In this document: positions 1 through 8,360 of the stretch, in pieces | How positions within the stretch are numbered: the stretch's first letter is position 1 | How the letters are laid out: each line of letters starts with the position of its first letter | Translations under genes and position numbers: made by a program | The notes under the pieces: generated by a model | Databases searched by the model: none | The model's input: only the letters and a program-made list of their open reading frames with translations | Told to the model about the DNA's origin: nothing | NCBI GenBank assembly: GCA_031261345.1 | Contig: JAISKC010000086.1 | Span: 1 to 64,000 of the forward strand | Direction of reading: 5' to 3' | From: Eubacteriales Family XIII. Incertae Sedis bacterium | GTDB taxonomy: Bacteria; Bacillota; Clostridia; Peptostreptococcales; Anaerovoracaceae | DNA: 64,000 nucleotides

Positions 1-75
1 AAAAGTAAGACAGCGGACCTGTCCCCTATCGTTCTTCGTATTGGAGGTATATAATAAAGTAAATATATACGTTAC
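1..75 (+). repeat. Leader repeat, copy 1, upstream of the YhcG-like gene
   Basis: About 70 bp here are nearly the same as 4862-4935, which precedes the HEPN gene. The block starts with a 22-nt palindrome-forming word (9-30), then a conserved stretch, then a -10-like TATAAT at 50-55. A good -35 box is not seen at standard spacing. The same 22-nt word recurs at 4870-4891, inverted at 4827-4848, and in shortened form at 1105-1123. Two unrelated accessory genes therefore share one upstream module. Confidence 0.75.
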
Positions 76-95
76 GAACAATATGGAGAATATAT

Positions 96-1106
96 ATGGC
101 AGGAAATCCGATAATCAACAATCATAATGAGGACTTTGCAGAGATTCTTACAATAATTGACAATGCTCATGAAAAGGCTTATGCCACGGTAAATAGAGAG
201 CTAATTAATATGTATTGGGATATAGGCGAATATGTATCGAACAAGGTGGAAAATGCGAGGTGGGGTAAATCGGTCGTCAGTGATTTTGCTAATTTCGTTC
301 AGCACCGATATCTTGGAATCAAAGGTTTTTCCCAACAGAATATTTGGAGAATGAAGCAGTTTTTTGAGACGTATAAGGACAACGAAAAACTCTCAGCACT
401 GCTGAGAGAAATCAGTTGGACTAATAATTTGACGATAATGTCGCGTGCGAAAACGGACGAGGCTCGTGAGTTTTATTTGCGTTTGTCCCAGAAAAACAAA
501 TACTCATCCCGAGAATTGGAACGTCAAATTGACAGTATGATTTTTGAGCGCACGATGATATCTGATGAGAAGAACAAAACATTCATTGATAAGGCATCCG
601 GACTCGTCGCATTGCGAGATAGTTATGTGCTGGAATTTCTCGATATTCCTGAATCACATAGAGAGAAGGAATTGCGTAGTGCTATCGTAGCCAATATACG
701 CGATTTCATTTTGGAGTTTGGTAAAGATTTTACATTTGTTGGCGAAGAATATCGTGTTCAAGTTGGTAACAAGGATTTCCATATCGACCTTCTCTTGTAT
801 AATCGTGAACTCTCGTGCCTTGTTGCAATTGAATTAAAAGTAACGGATTTTAAACCCGAGCATATGGGGCAGTTGGAATTCTACCTTGAGGCACTTGACC
901 GAGATGTCAAAAAACCAAATGAAAACCCGAGCGTTGGTCTGATTCTGTGCGCAGGTAGAGATGAGATGGTTGTCGAATATGCACTGAGTCGTAGCATGTC
1001 TCCAGCGCTGGTAGCCGACTATCAGCTTCACCTCCCCAACAAAGCTGTATTGGAAAGAAAATTGCGGGAATTAGCTGAGATATCGGATTTTGATGAGACA
1101 ATATAG
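96..1106 (+). CDS. YhcG/DUF1016 family PDDEXK nuclease-like protein
   Basis: This 336-residue protein matches the YhcG/DUF1016 architecture. An N-terminal helical DUF1016 domain (about residues 12-165, with the hallmark MYWDIGEYV and WGKSVVSDFA) is followed by a PDDEXK nuclease-fold domain (about 180-320). The nuclease core is visible as HIDLLLYN...VAIELKV, i.e. an acidic residue followed by E-x-K on the next strand. YhcG proteins are widespread accessory nuclease-like proteins; their substrates are poorly known and some sit near restriction or defence genes. The ATG at 96 follows a purine-rich GGAG at 84-87. The stop codon at 1104-1106 lies at the edge of a partial copy of the repeat also found at 9-30, so the gene is bracketed by direct repeats. 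That suggests it moved as a cassette, which is inference. Confidence 0.85.
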   Translation: MAGNPIINNHNEDFAEILTIIDNAHEKAYATVNRELINMYWDIGEYVSNKVENARWGKSVVSDFANFVQHRYLGIKGFSQQNIWRMKQFFETYKDNEKLSALLREISWTNNLTIMSRAKTDEAREFYLRLSQKNKYSSRELERQIDSMIFERTMISDEKNKTFIDKASGLVALRDSYVLEFLDIPESHREKELRSAIVANIRDFILEFGKDFTFVGEEYRVQVGNKDFHIDLLLYNRELSCLVAIELKVTDFKPEHMGQLEFYLEALDRDVKKPNENPSVGLILCAGRDEMVVEYALSRSMSPALVADYQLHLPNKAVLERKLRELAEISDFDETI

Positions 1107-1123
1107 CGGACCTGTCCCCTATC
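1105..1123 (+). repeat. Partial copy (19 nt) of the 22-nt repeat
   Basis: The 19 nt match the last 19 nt of the word at 9-30 and begin inside the stop codon of the YhcG-like gene. With the copy at 9-30 it forms direct repeats flanking that gene. Confidence 0.7.
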
Positions 1124-1125
1124 TT

Positions 1126-1467
1126 TCAGCCGTCTATCTCATCGAGGTGTTCCGCCATCACCCTTACCAGAGAAATGAAAAGTTTTTGTTTGTCCGCCTC
1201 CTGCTTTTTCACGGCGGAGGCGATGTTCGGAAGTATGCTCTCGTCCGGAGATATTGCGTCCAAAACCAATGCGTCAAGGCTGACATTCAATTCACTGGAA
1301 ATCTTGCATGCCAATTCAAGCGAAAGATTGCGGGTGCCACGCTCTATGTGCCCCAAGTATGATGTAGAAATATTGCATTTCTCCGCCATCTGCTCCTGCG
1401 TCAAACTGCTATTTTTGCGTAATCTTTGCACCGTCTGGCCGATAGCTTTGTAGTCAATATATTGCAT
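1126..1467 (-). CDS. XRE/Cro-CI family transcriptional regulator
   Basis: A 113-residue protein. A helix-turn-helix of the HTH_3 type (about residues 9-65, LTQEQMAEKCNISTSYLGHIERG) is followed by a short acidic tail. It is divergent from the secreted Gly-rich protein at 1603, and the intergenic region carries an inverted repeat (1544-1551 and 1569-1576) over that gene's promoter. It probably regulates that gene and perhaps itself, which is inference from position. Confidence 0.85.
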   Translation of the reverse strand: MQYIDYKAIGQTVQRLRKNSSLTQEQMAEKCNISTSYLGHIERGTRNLSLELACKISSELNVSLDALVLDAISPDESILPNIASAVKKQEADKQKLFISLVRVMAEHLDEIDG

Positions 1468-1531
1468 TTGTTTTCTCCGTCAAATTCCCAGCAAGCTAGT
1501 AATACTGTATTAATTATATCAATCCAAGCAA

Positions 1532-1576
1532 TTGACATGCGTGCTACTAATAGTGTAGAATTATGACCATTAGTAG
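1532..1576 (+). promoter_or_regulatory. Promoter and candidate XRE operator for the secreted Gly-rich gene
   Basis: A perfect -35 TTGACA (1532-1537) is 18 bp from a -10-like TAGAAT (1556-1561). CTACTAAT (1544-1551) lies in the spacer and its inverted partner ATTAGTAG (1569-1576) lies just downstream of the -10. A related word, AGTAATACTGTA, occurs about 45 bp upstream. This suits repression by the divergent XRE protein. Confidence 0.6.
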
Positions 1577-1602
1577 TATTTCAAAATATGGGGTAGGGAA
1601 AA

Positions 1603-3891
1603 ATGAAAAGAATATTGAGTATAGTGTTGTCGTTGACTCTCATAGTTGGCTTATTTGGTATGCCGATGGCTGTTCACGCGGCTAGTTCGGGCGGTATTTC
1701 AGTCACATTGACAGCAACTGGCGGTGAACCGGAATTGGGCACGAGTGATAGTACGGGTGATTATTGGTACAATGACCACGCTTTTTATGTTAATTCAGAT
1801 ACACCACTGACGATTTCCGGCAATACTACAACGGTTAGAATTATTGTTGGCAGTGGTTTTACGGCGGATATTACGTTGGATGGTGCGAGTATAACAAATG
1901 TTGATTCGCCTGCAATTCAGCTGAACAGCGGTGCAATTGCAAATTTGCATCTCAAAGGAACAAACACATTACAATCAAATAAGTCAGCGGGGATTCAGAC
2001 CACGGATGCGGAGATTACGATTGATGGTACAGGTCAGCTTTCAGTAACAGGTGGTGATTTCTCTGCAGGAATTGGTGGAAGTCCCAGTGTTGATGGTACT
2101 AACGGGCAAAATAGTGGTCGCGGTATTAGTGGCGGTATCGGAGGTGATGGAGGCAATGGTGGCGTTGTTATCATCAACAGTGGCGAAATAACTGCTACTG
2201 GCGGTACCGATAGTGTAGGTATTGGCGGTAGCAATGGAGGCAATGGTGGTAATAGTGGTAACAGCACAAATAGTGGCGTTAGCGGTACAAGTGGAGGGGA
2301 TGCTGGCAATGGTGGTAACGGAAGTATTGTGTCAATCAATGGTGGTGCGATAGTTGTTATAGGTGGTATTGGCGGAGGTACTGGTGGCAATGGTGGCAAT
2401 GGTGGTAATGGTGGTGGCACCAGTGGCGGTTTGGGTTATAGCGGTGGTTATGGTGGCAAAGGAGGCGACAGTGGCAACGGTGGAACTATTACCATTAATG
2501 GGGGTACGGTTACAGTAGTCGACGGGATTGGTGGTGGCAGTATTGGACTTGGAGGTCTAGGAGGTCTAGGTAGTGGGGGATCGTCACGTGCACGTAGTGG
2601 TGCCGACGGTAGTTTGAGCGGAAGTGGTGAGATTTCAATCTTTGGCGGTTCAGTCACTGTTCTTGGAGAAATTGGTGTTGGCTCTGACGGATTTAACCTG
2701 AATAACAAATTTTCAATTGATGGTAATGCAGTTGTCCGAGTACAGAGCTTCAGTGTTGACTTGTTTCAGACGCTACCTCAAGGTGTGGTGTTTGTAAATG
2801 GTGAAGGTTCCGTATATGGAAATGTAACATTACCGTGTGATTTGACTGTTGGAGATGCGGAAACGTTGGCAATACCAAATAACAGATCTCTCACGATACC
2901 GAATGGCACAACATTGACCAACAACGGCTCAATTTCAATAATCGGTACTACTACAAATGATGGGGTGCTTACAAATAATGGTACTATAAAAAATGGCGGG
3001 ACGCTCACAAATAACGCTTCCGGCATTATCAACAATGCAGGTTCGATAGACAGCACCGAAGGAACTATTGATAACAAGGGGACTTTGACAGGAACTACCG
3101 TTGTCGGATTTGTAAGCAAAGTCACCATTGCGAATGCCACGACTATACACAAATATAAGGCGGTAGGTGCGAATACAATGTTGCATACGGTTAATGTAGA
3201 ACCCGAGAATGCAAAGAATAAAACGGTTACGTGGTCGTCTGCTGACAAAAGCATAGCCACTGTTGATGCAACTTCGGGTTTGGTTACATTCAAGGGCAAA
3301 GAAGGCACTGTGCGGATTACAGCTACAGCGAACGACGGGTCAAAGATCTCTCATTACAAGGATATCAAGGTGGTGAAGAATGTAACGAAAATTCGCACAC
3401 CACTGAGCACTGTCAACATAACAAAAGGCAAGACCTTGACGTTGCCCGTTGCACTTGACGATGGGAGCAAGACTATCACGGGGGCAAAGACCACATTCAC
3501 ATCATCGAACAAGAAAATTGTGACAGTGGATTCAAAGGGGAAAATAAAGGGTATCAAAGCGGGAAAAGCAAAAATAAATATCACCACGGCAAATGGTAAG
3601 AAACTTGCAGTGAATATAGTTGTAGGAAAGAAGGCAGTAAAGCTGGCGAAATTCACCTTGTCGGGAACACCGAAAAATAACGTGCTTGCAAAGGGCAAGA
3701 CTGCTCAACTGAAAATTAATCTTGCACAGAAAGGTGCTTCCGACCTAAAAGTTTCATACACTTCATCAAAGAAGACCGTGTTGACTGTAGACAATGCAGG
3801 GAAAATCACGTCAGTCGGTAAGGGAAAGGCAACCATCACAGTAAAGGTCGGCACAAAGAGCATAAAGACCAAATCTATCACTGTGAAGTGA
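1603..3891 (+). CDS. Secreted glycine-rich protein with C-terminal Big2-like domains
   Basis: A 762-residue exported protein. Residues 1-26 form a signal peptide (KR, hydrophobic core, cleavage near VHA-AS). A beta-rich region resembling polymorphic carbohydrate-binding repeats follows (ATITLDG, GTGQLSVTGG). Residues about 155-350 are a Gly/Asn/Ser-rich low-complexity tract of GGNGG units. A short TxxGTLTNNGTI repeat region (about 420-500) comes next, then two or three bacterial Ig-like Big2 repeats (about 505-762; VTWSSADKSIATVD, FTSSNKKIVTVDSKGKIKGIKAGKA). Big2 domains are typical of clostridial surface and adhesin proteins. No LPXTG motif or membrane anchor is seen at the C terminus, so it is probably released or bound non-covalently. 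The lysine-rich C-terminal third contrasts with the acidic, Gly-rich middle. The open antisense proline-rich frames are artefacts of the GGT/GGC repeats. Confidence 0.85.
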   Translation: MKRILSIVLSLTLIVGLFGMPMAVHAASSGGISVTLTATGGEPELGTSDSTGDYWYNDHAFYVNSDTPLTISGNTTTVRIIVGSGFTADITLDGASITNVDSPAIQLNSGAIANLHLKGTNTLQSNKSAGIQTTDAEITIDGTGQLSVTGGDFSAGIGGSPSVDGTNGQNSGRGISGGIGGDGGNGGVVIINSGEITATGGTDSVGIGGSNGGNGGNSGNSTNSGVSGTSGGDAGNGGNGSIVSINGGAIVVIGGIGGGTGGNGGNGGNGGGTSGGLGYSGGYGGKGGDSGNGGTITINGGTVTVVDGIGGGSIGLGGLGGLGSGGSSRARSGADGSLSGSGEISIFGGSVTVLGEIGVGSDGFNLNNKFSIDGNAVVRVQSFSVDLFQTLPQGVVFVNGEGSVYGNVTLPCDLTVGDAETLAIPNNRSLTIPNGTTLTNNGSISIIGTTTNDGVLTNNGTIKNGGTLTNNASGIINNAGSIDSTEGTIDNKGTLTGTTVVGFVSKVTIANATTIHKYKAVGANTMLHTVNVEPENAKNKTVTWSSADKSIATVDATSGLVTFKGKEGTVRITATANDGSKISHYKDIKVVKNVTKIRTPLSTVNITKGKTLTLPVALDDGSKTITGAKTTFTSSNKKIVTVDSKGKIKGIKAGKAKINITTANGKKLAVNIVVGKKAVKLAKFTLSGTPKNNVLAKGKTAQLKINLAQKGASDLKVSYTSSKKTVLTVDNAGKITSVGKGKATITVKVGTKSIKTKSITVK

Positions 3892-3916
3892 TAGGTGAAA
3901 ATGGGAGCATAGAATA

Positions 3917-4777
3917 ATGGGGAGTAAAAATGGGAAAAAAGAAAGTAATCGATTCAATCGCATTTCTGATGTTGAAAAGTTGAAATCGTACCTTAAGTCA
4001 GCGGACCGAATCAAGAAAAATGAGAAGTATATTCACTTGTATACGAACATTGAACGAGTAACAGAAATGTTCAGTAGTGGAAAAATTTGGCTCGCGAATG
4101 CAACTGATATGAACGATGAAATAGAATACAAAGCTTTTCCAGAAGCGGAATGGGAAGGTTTGTTTTTTAAGTGTTTTATGGCTGAGGAGTCAGAAAGTAT
4201 TGCAATGTGGAGTATGTACGCAATCCCTCCCGAAGCAGGGGTGAAAATATCGATTCGGGTGAAAGAATTCAAAAAATGGATAAGAGCTTTGAAAAAAGGA
4301 GAATATAGTATTGAAGCGAATAGAAATGATGAATGGAAAAGCATCGACTACGAGAATGTCGAAATTGGGCATTTGGCAGTGGCATATTGTGATAACTTAA
4401 ATATTGTTGATCAAAAGGGAACAACCATACGTTGGAGCACGGTGAAAAACACGAATTTTAGTAGGGTGAATGTCAGAGATAGTCTGATTGGTTGTATAAA
4501 AGATGATGCTTGGGCTTATGAAAAAGAATTGCGTCTGATATTAAGGATAACAAGCGAAGAAAAGTATCAATCATTTAGAGTAGGTATTTCTGAGGAGTTA
4601 ATGAAATCGGCAATAGTTACATCTGGACCATGCTATAGTGACAGAGTAGCTATGGAAAATTTTAGAAATGCAAATAGAGAAGTAGAAATAACCAAGAGTA
4701 AATATATAGAAAACGCAAAAAAAATATTCATTTGCGAACGCTGTCAATATTCATTCAATTATAATGGTTATGATTGA
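3917..4777 (+). CDS. DUF2971-family protein
   Basis: A 286-residue protein with the DUF2971 pattern: an early KYIHLYTNIERVTEMFSSGKIWLANATDMNDEIE (start-of-family pattern K-Y..N....L..G.I.....FNDP-like), a central AMWSMYA corresponding to the family's MWSHYA, and a late WAYEKELRLIL corresponding to WSYEKEWR. The biochemical role of DUF2971 is not established; members are frequent in accessory and defence-rich regions. The C terminus holds a CxxC (CERC) close to the end. The start codon lies 26 nt after the stop of the secreted protein, so co-transcription is possible. A long perfect inverted repeat (4827-4891) follows the gene and may act as its terminator. Confidence 0.7.
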   Translation: MGSKNGKKESNRFNRISDVEKLKSYLKSADRIKKNEKYIHLYTNIERVTEMFSSGKIWLANATDMNDEIEYKAFPEAEWEGLFFKCFMAEESESIAMWSMYAIPPEAGVKISIRVKEFKKWIRALKKGEYSIEANRNDEWKSIDYENVEIGHLAVAYCDNLNIVDQKGTTIRWSTVKNTNFSRVNVRDSLIGCIKDDAWAYEKELRLILRITSEEKYQSFRVGISEELMKSAIVTSGPCYSDRVAMENFRNANREVEITKSKYIENAKKIFICERCQYSFNYNGYD

Positions 4778-4826
4778 TGAAGGCACGAGCTTTACCATTG
4801 CCTAGTTTATAATTATTTAAAGACAA

Positions 4827-4891
4827 GATAGGGGACAGGTCCGCTGTCCTGTTTTCTGGAAAAAAGTAAGACAGCGGACCTGTCCCCTATC
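4827..4891. repeat. Perfect 22-bp inverted repeat (two copies of the repeat word)
   Basis: Positions 4827-4848 are the exact reverse complement of 4870-4891, separated by 21 nt, and could form a very stable hairpin in RNA or single-stranded DNA. The right arm is the start of the leader module shared with positions 1-75. It could be a REP/MITE-like element or a bidirectional terminator between the DUF2971 and HEPN genes. Confidence 0.85.
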
Positions 4892-4935
4892 GTTCTTCGC
4901 ATTTGAGGTATATAATATAGTAAATGTATATGTTG
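4862..4935 (+). repeat. Leader repeat, copy 2, upstream of the HEPN gene
   Basis: Nearly identical to 1-75 over about 70 bp, including the -10-like TATAAT at 4911-4916. It precedes the HEPN-MNT pair just as copy 1 precedes the YhcG-like gene. Confidence 0.75.
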
Positions 4936-4963
4936 CGGAAAAGTGAAACAACAGGACAATGAT

Positions 4964-5350
4964 ATGGATAATGAAAAAAGGCAATACTGGCTCGAAATAG
5001 CGGACTACGATTTTGAAACAGCAAAAGCTATGTTGATTACACATAGATATTTGTATGTTGGGTTTATGTGTCATCAGGCAATAGAGAAGGCTTTTAAATC
5101 AGAAATCGCAAAGGGTGGTGAGATGCCCCCAAAAGTGCATAATTTGAATAGATTGGCGGAAGAAGGTCATCTGACTTCGGCTCTTTCAGATGAACAAGAG
5201 GCATTGATTGATATACTGCTTCCATTAAATATTGAGGCACGTTATCCATCATACAAGGATCGCCTTGCGGAAACGCTCGATGAGGAAACTTGTAGGAATA
5301 TTCTCGAACGAACAGAGGAGTTACTGACGTGGATAAAAAACAGGCCATAG
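4964..5350 (+). CDS. HEPN domain protein (HEPN-MNT pair)
   Basis: A helical HEPN-domain protein of about 128 residues (YWLEIADYDFETAKAML, YVGFMCHQAIEKAFKSEIA, PPKVHNLNRLAEE). In this family the HEPN protein is the candidate RNase toxin or partner of a minimal nucleotidyltransferase. It overlaps the MNT gene by 22 nt, so the two are translationally coupled. An in-frame GTG at 4943 adds seven residues (MKQQDND). The ATG at 4964 is preferred because the family normally begins just before the WxxxAxxD motif, but neither start has a strong ribosome binding site. The R-x4-6-H motif of DUF86-type HEPN toxins is not obvious here, so this is the other HEPN subfamily. Confidence 0.8.
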   Translation: MDNEKRQYWLEIADYDFETAKAMLITHRYLYVGFMCHQAIEKAFKSEIAKGGEMPPKVHNLNRLAEEGHLTSALSDEQEALIDILLPLNIEARYPSYKDRLAETLDEETCRNILERTEELLTWIKNRP

Positions 5351-5637
5351 CTATTGCTCAGCAGTATGCTGAGGAGGTGAAAAAGGAAGTCTCGCCAGAA
5401 CAGATTGTCATGTATGGTTCATATTCTGCCGATACTGCTAAGGATGATAGTGATATTGATGTCGCCGTTATTTTTAATGGTTTTGAAGGTGATTTCCTTC
5501 ATATTTCTTCTTTGCTCTGGAAGCTCACGAGACGCGTCAGTTCCTATATCGAACCTATTCTTGTTGATATGACAGAAGATAGGAGTGGTTTCGCTGCCGA
5601 AATAATGCGAACCGGTGAAGTGCTGTATCGCAGGTAG
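5329..5637 (+). CDS. Minimal nucleotidyltransferase (MNT) domain protein
   Basis: A 102-residue pol-beta-type nucleotidyltransferase. The signature GSYSADTAKDDSDIDVAVI (about residues 30-48) gives the GS motif and the metal-binding D-x-D, and a third acidic position sits in PILVDM. It starts at a GTG inside the HEPN gene, a typical coupled arrangement. By analogy with MntA-HepT it may inactivate the HEPN partner by nucleotidylation; that activity is inferred from the family. Confidence 0.85.
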   Translation: MDKKQAIAIAQQYAEEVKKEVSPEQIVMYGSYSADTAKDDSDIDVAVIFNGFEGDFLHISSLLWKLTRRVSSYIEPILVDMTEDRSGFAAEIMRTGEVLYRR

Positions 5638-5654
5638 AATCACGGCATTAATTC

Positions 5655-5663
5655 TGATATAAT
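5655..5663 (+). promoter_or_regulatory. Extended -10 promoter for metG
   Basis: TGATATAAT (TG-n-TATAAT) about 100 nt before the metG start. No convincing -35 lies 17 bp upstream, as expected for an extended -10 promoter. No T-box specifier or antiterminator features were recognised in the short leader. Confidence 0.5.
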
Positions 5664-5765
5664 AATTGGATATATGTATACGTACCGGTAGGTATTGGGT
5701 TGGCTGGCTTTATCGTTGGCCTTGTCTTACTATTACTGGCCATGTTTGTTTGGAGGCAGAATCAT

Positions 5766-7382
5766 ATGTCAAATTCAAAAGTTACTGAAAGACCTATCTA
5801 TTACATTTCGACCCCAATTTATTATCCGAGTGACAATCTTCACATCGGGCACACTTACTGCACGGTGATGGCGGACGCTATGGCGAGGTTTAAGCGGCTG
5901 GCGGAATACGATGTCATGTTTCTGACCGGAACCGATGAGCATGGGCAGAAGATTCAGCTGATTGCCGACGAGGCGGGCGTGTCTCCGCAGGAGTATGTCG
6001 ATAATGTCGTTGACGGTATAAAGGAACTCTGGAAGACTATGGAGATTTCCTACGATGATTTCATCAGGACTACTGAGCCGCGGCACGAGAAGCGCGTTCA
6101 GGCGATTTTCAATAAGATAAATGAGAAGGGCGACATCTACAAGGGGAAATACGAGGGTTGGTATTGCACGCCTTGTGAGTCGTATTGGACGGACAAACAG
6201 CTCGTTGACGGCAAGTGCCCCGACTGCGGTAGGCCGGTGAAGTGGGCGTCAGAGGATGCGTATTTCTTCAAACTTTCCAAGTATGAGGATAGACTTTTGG
6301 AGTTGTTTGAGACAAATCCGTCGTTCCTCGAGCCGGAAACTCGTAGAAATGAGATGGTTCAGTTTGTGAAGCAGGGGCTCGAAGATCTTTGCATTTCGCG
6401 CTCGACTTTCGACTGGGGCGTCAAGGTGCCAATAGACGAGAGTCAGGTCATCTACGTTTGGCTCGATGCTCTGACAAACTACGTTACGGCGCTCGGTTAT
6501 CCCGAAGTCGGCGATGGGATTTCGCAAGAAAAGTACGACAAGTATTGGCCTGCGGACGTCCATCTTGTCGGTAAGGAAATCGTTCGTTTCCACACTATCA
6601 TCTGGCCGGCGATGTTGATGTCTCTGGACATTCCTCTTCCGAAGCAGGTGCTCGGCCACGGCTGGCTTCTTCTCGACGGCGGGAAAATGAGTAAGTCTAA
6701 GGGCAATATCGTGGATCCGGTGAAGCTGATTGAGCGTTACGGTGTCGATGCACTCAAGTATTTTCTGCTTCGCGAGTATTCGTTTGGGCAGGACGGGCTC
6801 TACACGAATGAGACTATGATAAATAGGATTAATTCAGACCTTGCGAACGATCTCGGCAATCTATTGTCTCGGACGATTGGCATGGCGGACAAATATTTCG
6901 GCGGCCACATTGAGCCTGACAAATCGGCTGATGGCGGGGCGACGGAGAAATTCGGAAAGGATCTTGCCGATCTTGCGACGAGCGTTGCTGCAAAGGTCGA
7001 GGGGCATATGGACAAGTTCGCCTTCAATCGGGCGCTCGAAGAGATCTGGGTGCTCGTTTCTAGGAGTAATAAATACATCGATGAGACCGAGCCTTGGGTG
7101 CTCGCTAAGGACGAGAGTAGGGCTGAGGAGCTCAAGACTGTACTGTACAATTTGGCGGAGGCGCTGCGGATTATCTCGCTTTTGATTCAGCCGTATATGC
7201 ATCATTCGAGCGATGAGATACGGAAGCAGCTCGGTATTGGTGGCGAGGAAATCAAGTGGAGCGATGCGAGTGTTTGGGGCAAAAATGCCTCATACTATGT
7301 AACTAAGGGTGCGAACCTCTTCCCTCGAATTGACGTCGCGAAGGAGCTCGAGGAGCTTGAGGCTCTGAGTGCGCCTAAATAA
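5766..7382 (+). CDS. metG: Methionyl-tRNA synthetase
   Basis: Cytoplasmic class I aminoacyl-tRNA synthetase charging tRNA-Met with methionine. The HIGH motif is at residues 26-29 (HIGH), the zinc-knuckle region carries CTPC and CPDC pairs (about 136-160), KMSKS is at 307-311, and the anticodon-binding helical domain follows. It is the short form, without a C-terminal EMAP/tRNA-binding domain (538 aa from this start). The start at 5766 is chosen for the GGAGG at 5752-5756. The frame stays open upstream to a TTG at 5700, which would add 22 residues containing a hydrophobic stretch (GLVLLLLAMFVW); see findings. It leads the metG-tatD-tilS-ftsH group. Confidence 0.97.
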   Translation: MSNSKVTERPIYYISTPIYYPSDNLHIGHTYCTVMADAMARFKRLAEYDVMFLTGTDEHGQKIQLIADEAGVSPQEYVDNVVDGIKELWKTMEISYDDFIRTTEPRHEKRVQAIFNKINEKGDIYKGKYEGWYCTPCESYWTDKQLVDGKCPDCGRPVKWASEDAYFFKLSKYEDRLLELFETNPSFLEPETRRNEMVQFVKQGLEDLCISRSTFDWGVKVPIDESQVIYVWLDALTNYVTALGYPEVGDGISQEKYDKYWPADVHLVGKEIVRFHTIIWPAMLMSLDIPLPKQVLGHGWLLLDGGKMSKSKGNIVDPVKLIERYGVDALKYFLLREYSFGQDGLYTNETMINRINSDLANDLGNLLSRTIGMADKYFGGHIEPDKSADGGATEKFGKDLADLATSVAAKVEGHMDKFAFNRALEEIWVLVSRSNKYIDETEPWVLAKDESRAEELKTVLYNLAEALRIISLLIQPYMHHSSDEIRKQLGIGGEEIKWSDASVWGKNASYYVTKGANLFPRIDVAKELEELEALSAPK

Positions 7383-7402
7383 TAGGATGCAAAAGGTCAA
7401 GG

Positions 7403-7431
7403 CTGGATTCTGCGACTTCGCGCAGAATGAC
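7403..7431 (+). repeat. Palindromic element (GGATTGC family), intergenic
   Basis: ATTCTGCG-ACTT-CGCGCAGAAT is a stem-loop flanked by CTGG and GAC, matching the pattern of the other elements in the window. It lies between metG and tatD and may also work as a weak terminator. Confidence 0.7.
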
Positions 7432-7464
7432 AAACTAAGAAATGCGATTTTAGAATGGTAAGCG

Positions 7465-8292
7465 ATGGCTAAGATACTTTTTGATACACATGCGCATATC
7501 AACTCCGACGACATTACACCTTTGGAGAAGGCCGACTGGATAGAGCGGATTGGGGCTTCGGAGGTCGCCTATGTCGTTGATGTTGCCTTTGATATGGCGA
7601 GCTCCCGCGTTGCAATCGAGGACGCCGAGAAAAATTCTTGGTGCTATGCGGCCGTGGGCGTTCACCCTCACGATTCATCGGAGTTGACGGCTGTGGGGCT
7701 TTCCGAGCTTCGCGAGATGTCAAAACACCCGAAGGTCGTTGCCATCGGCGAGATCGGGCTTGATTACTATAGGAATCTTTCGCCTGTTCCTGTCCAGCGG
7801 GACGCGTTCAGAAAGCAGATACGGCTCGCGCTTGAGCTCGGTATGCCGATCACCATTCACGACAGGGATAGCAAGGGCGAGGCGGTCGCCATACTCGAGG
7901 AGGAGGGTGCTTTTTCCGATGAGAGAAAATCGCAGTTTCCCGCGAATCCAGTAACGGGAATTCGGGACGCCCGCGTGCTTCTTCACTGCTTTTCCGGTTC
8001 GGGGGAACAGGCTGTAGAGCTTGCGAAAAAGGGGGCGACTATTTCTGTCGCTGGACCCGTTACGTTTAAAAATTCGAAGAAGACTCGATCGGTGGCTACG
8101 AAGGTGCCGCTCGAGCATTTGGTAATTGAGACGGATTCGCCTTATCTGACGCCGGAGCCTCATCGCGGAACGCAGAATTTGCCCGTCTATGTTGAGTTTG
8201 TGGCAAGGAAGATTGCGGAGCTTCGGGAAATCAGCTATGAAGAGGTGGCGGCGGTTACGCTTGCCAATGCTAAAAGGTTTTATGGGATCTAG
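7465..8292 (+). CDS. tatD: TatD family metal-dependent hydrolase (DNase)
   Basis: A TIM-barrel metal-dependent hydrolase of the TatD/YcfH family, implicated in DNA 3'-end processing and quality control. Visible metal ligands are DTHAHIN (HxH) at about residue 7, GEIGLDYY (E) at about 95, HDRD at about 132, HCFSGS at about 172 and ETDSPYLTP near 222. The family is usually about 255-260 aa. Here about 18 extra residues (roughly 155-170) precede the HCFSGS block, and the DNA coding for them (about 7930-7970) resembles a degenerate, inverted palindromic element. Cotranscribed with metG and tilS. Confidence 0.95.
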   Translation: MAKILFDTHAHINSDDITPLEKADWIERIGASEVAYVVDVAFDMASSRVAIEDAEKNSWCYAAVGVHPHDSSELTAVGLSELREMSKHPKVVAIGEIGLDYYRNLSPVPVQRDAFRKQIRLALELGMPITIHDRDSKGEAVAILEEEGAFSDERKSQFPANPVTGIRDARVLLHCFSGSGEQAVELAKKGATISVAGPVTFKNSKKTRSVATKVPLEHLVIETDSPYLTPEPHRGTQNLPVYVEFVARKIAELREISYEEVAAVTLANAKRFYGI

Positions 8293-8295
8293 AAG

Positions 8296-8328
8296 GACTG
8301 GATTGCGGGTCAGGCCCGCAATGACAGG
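8296..8328 (+). repeat. Palindromic element (GGATTGC family), intergenic
   Basis: GGATTGCGGG-TCAGG-CCCGCAATGAC forms a 9-bp stem immediately after the tatD stop codon, before tilS. Confidence 0.85.
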
Positions 8329-8360
8329 GTTGGATTTGCACATTATGACAGGAAACTTTT

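Noticed and set aside
2034-3308. Antisense proline- and valine-rich frames opposite the secreted protein
   Set aside because: They arise from the GGT/GGC and AAT repeats of the sense gene; no ribosome binding sites or family motifs.
5638-5765. T-box riboswitch upstream of metG
   Set aside because: The leader is only about 100 nt and neither the T-box sequence nor a terminator/antiterminator pair is seen.
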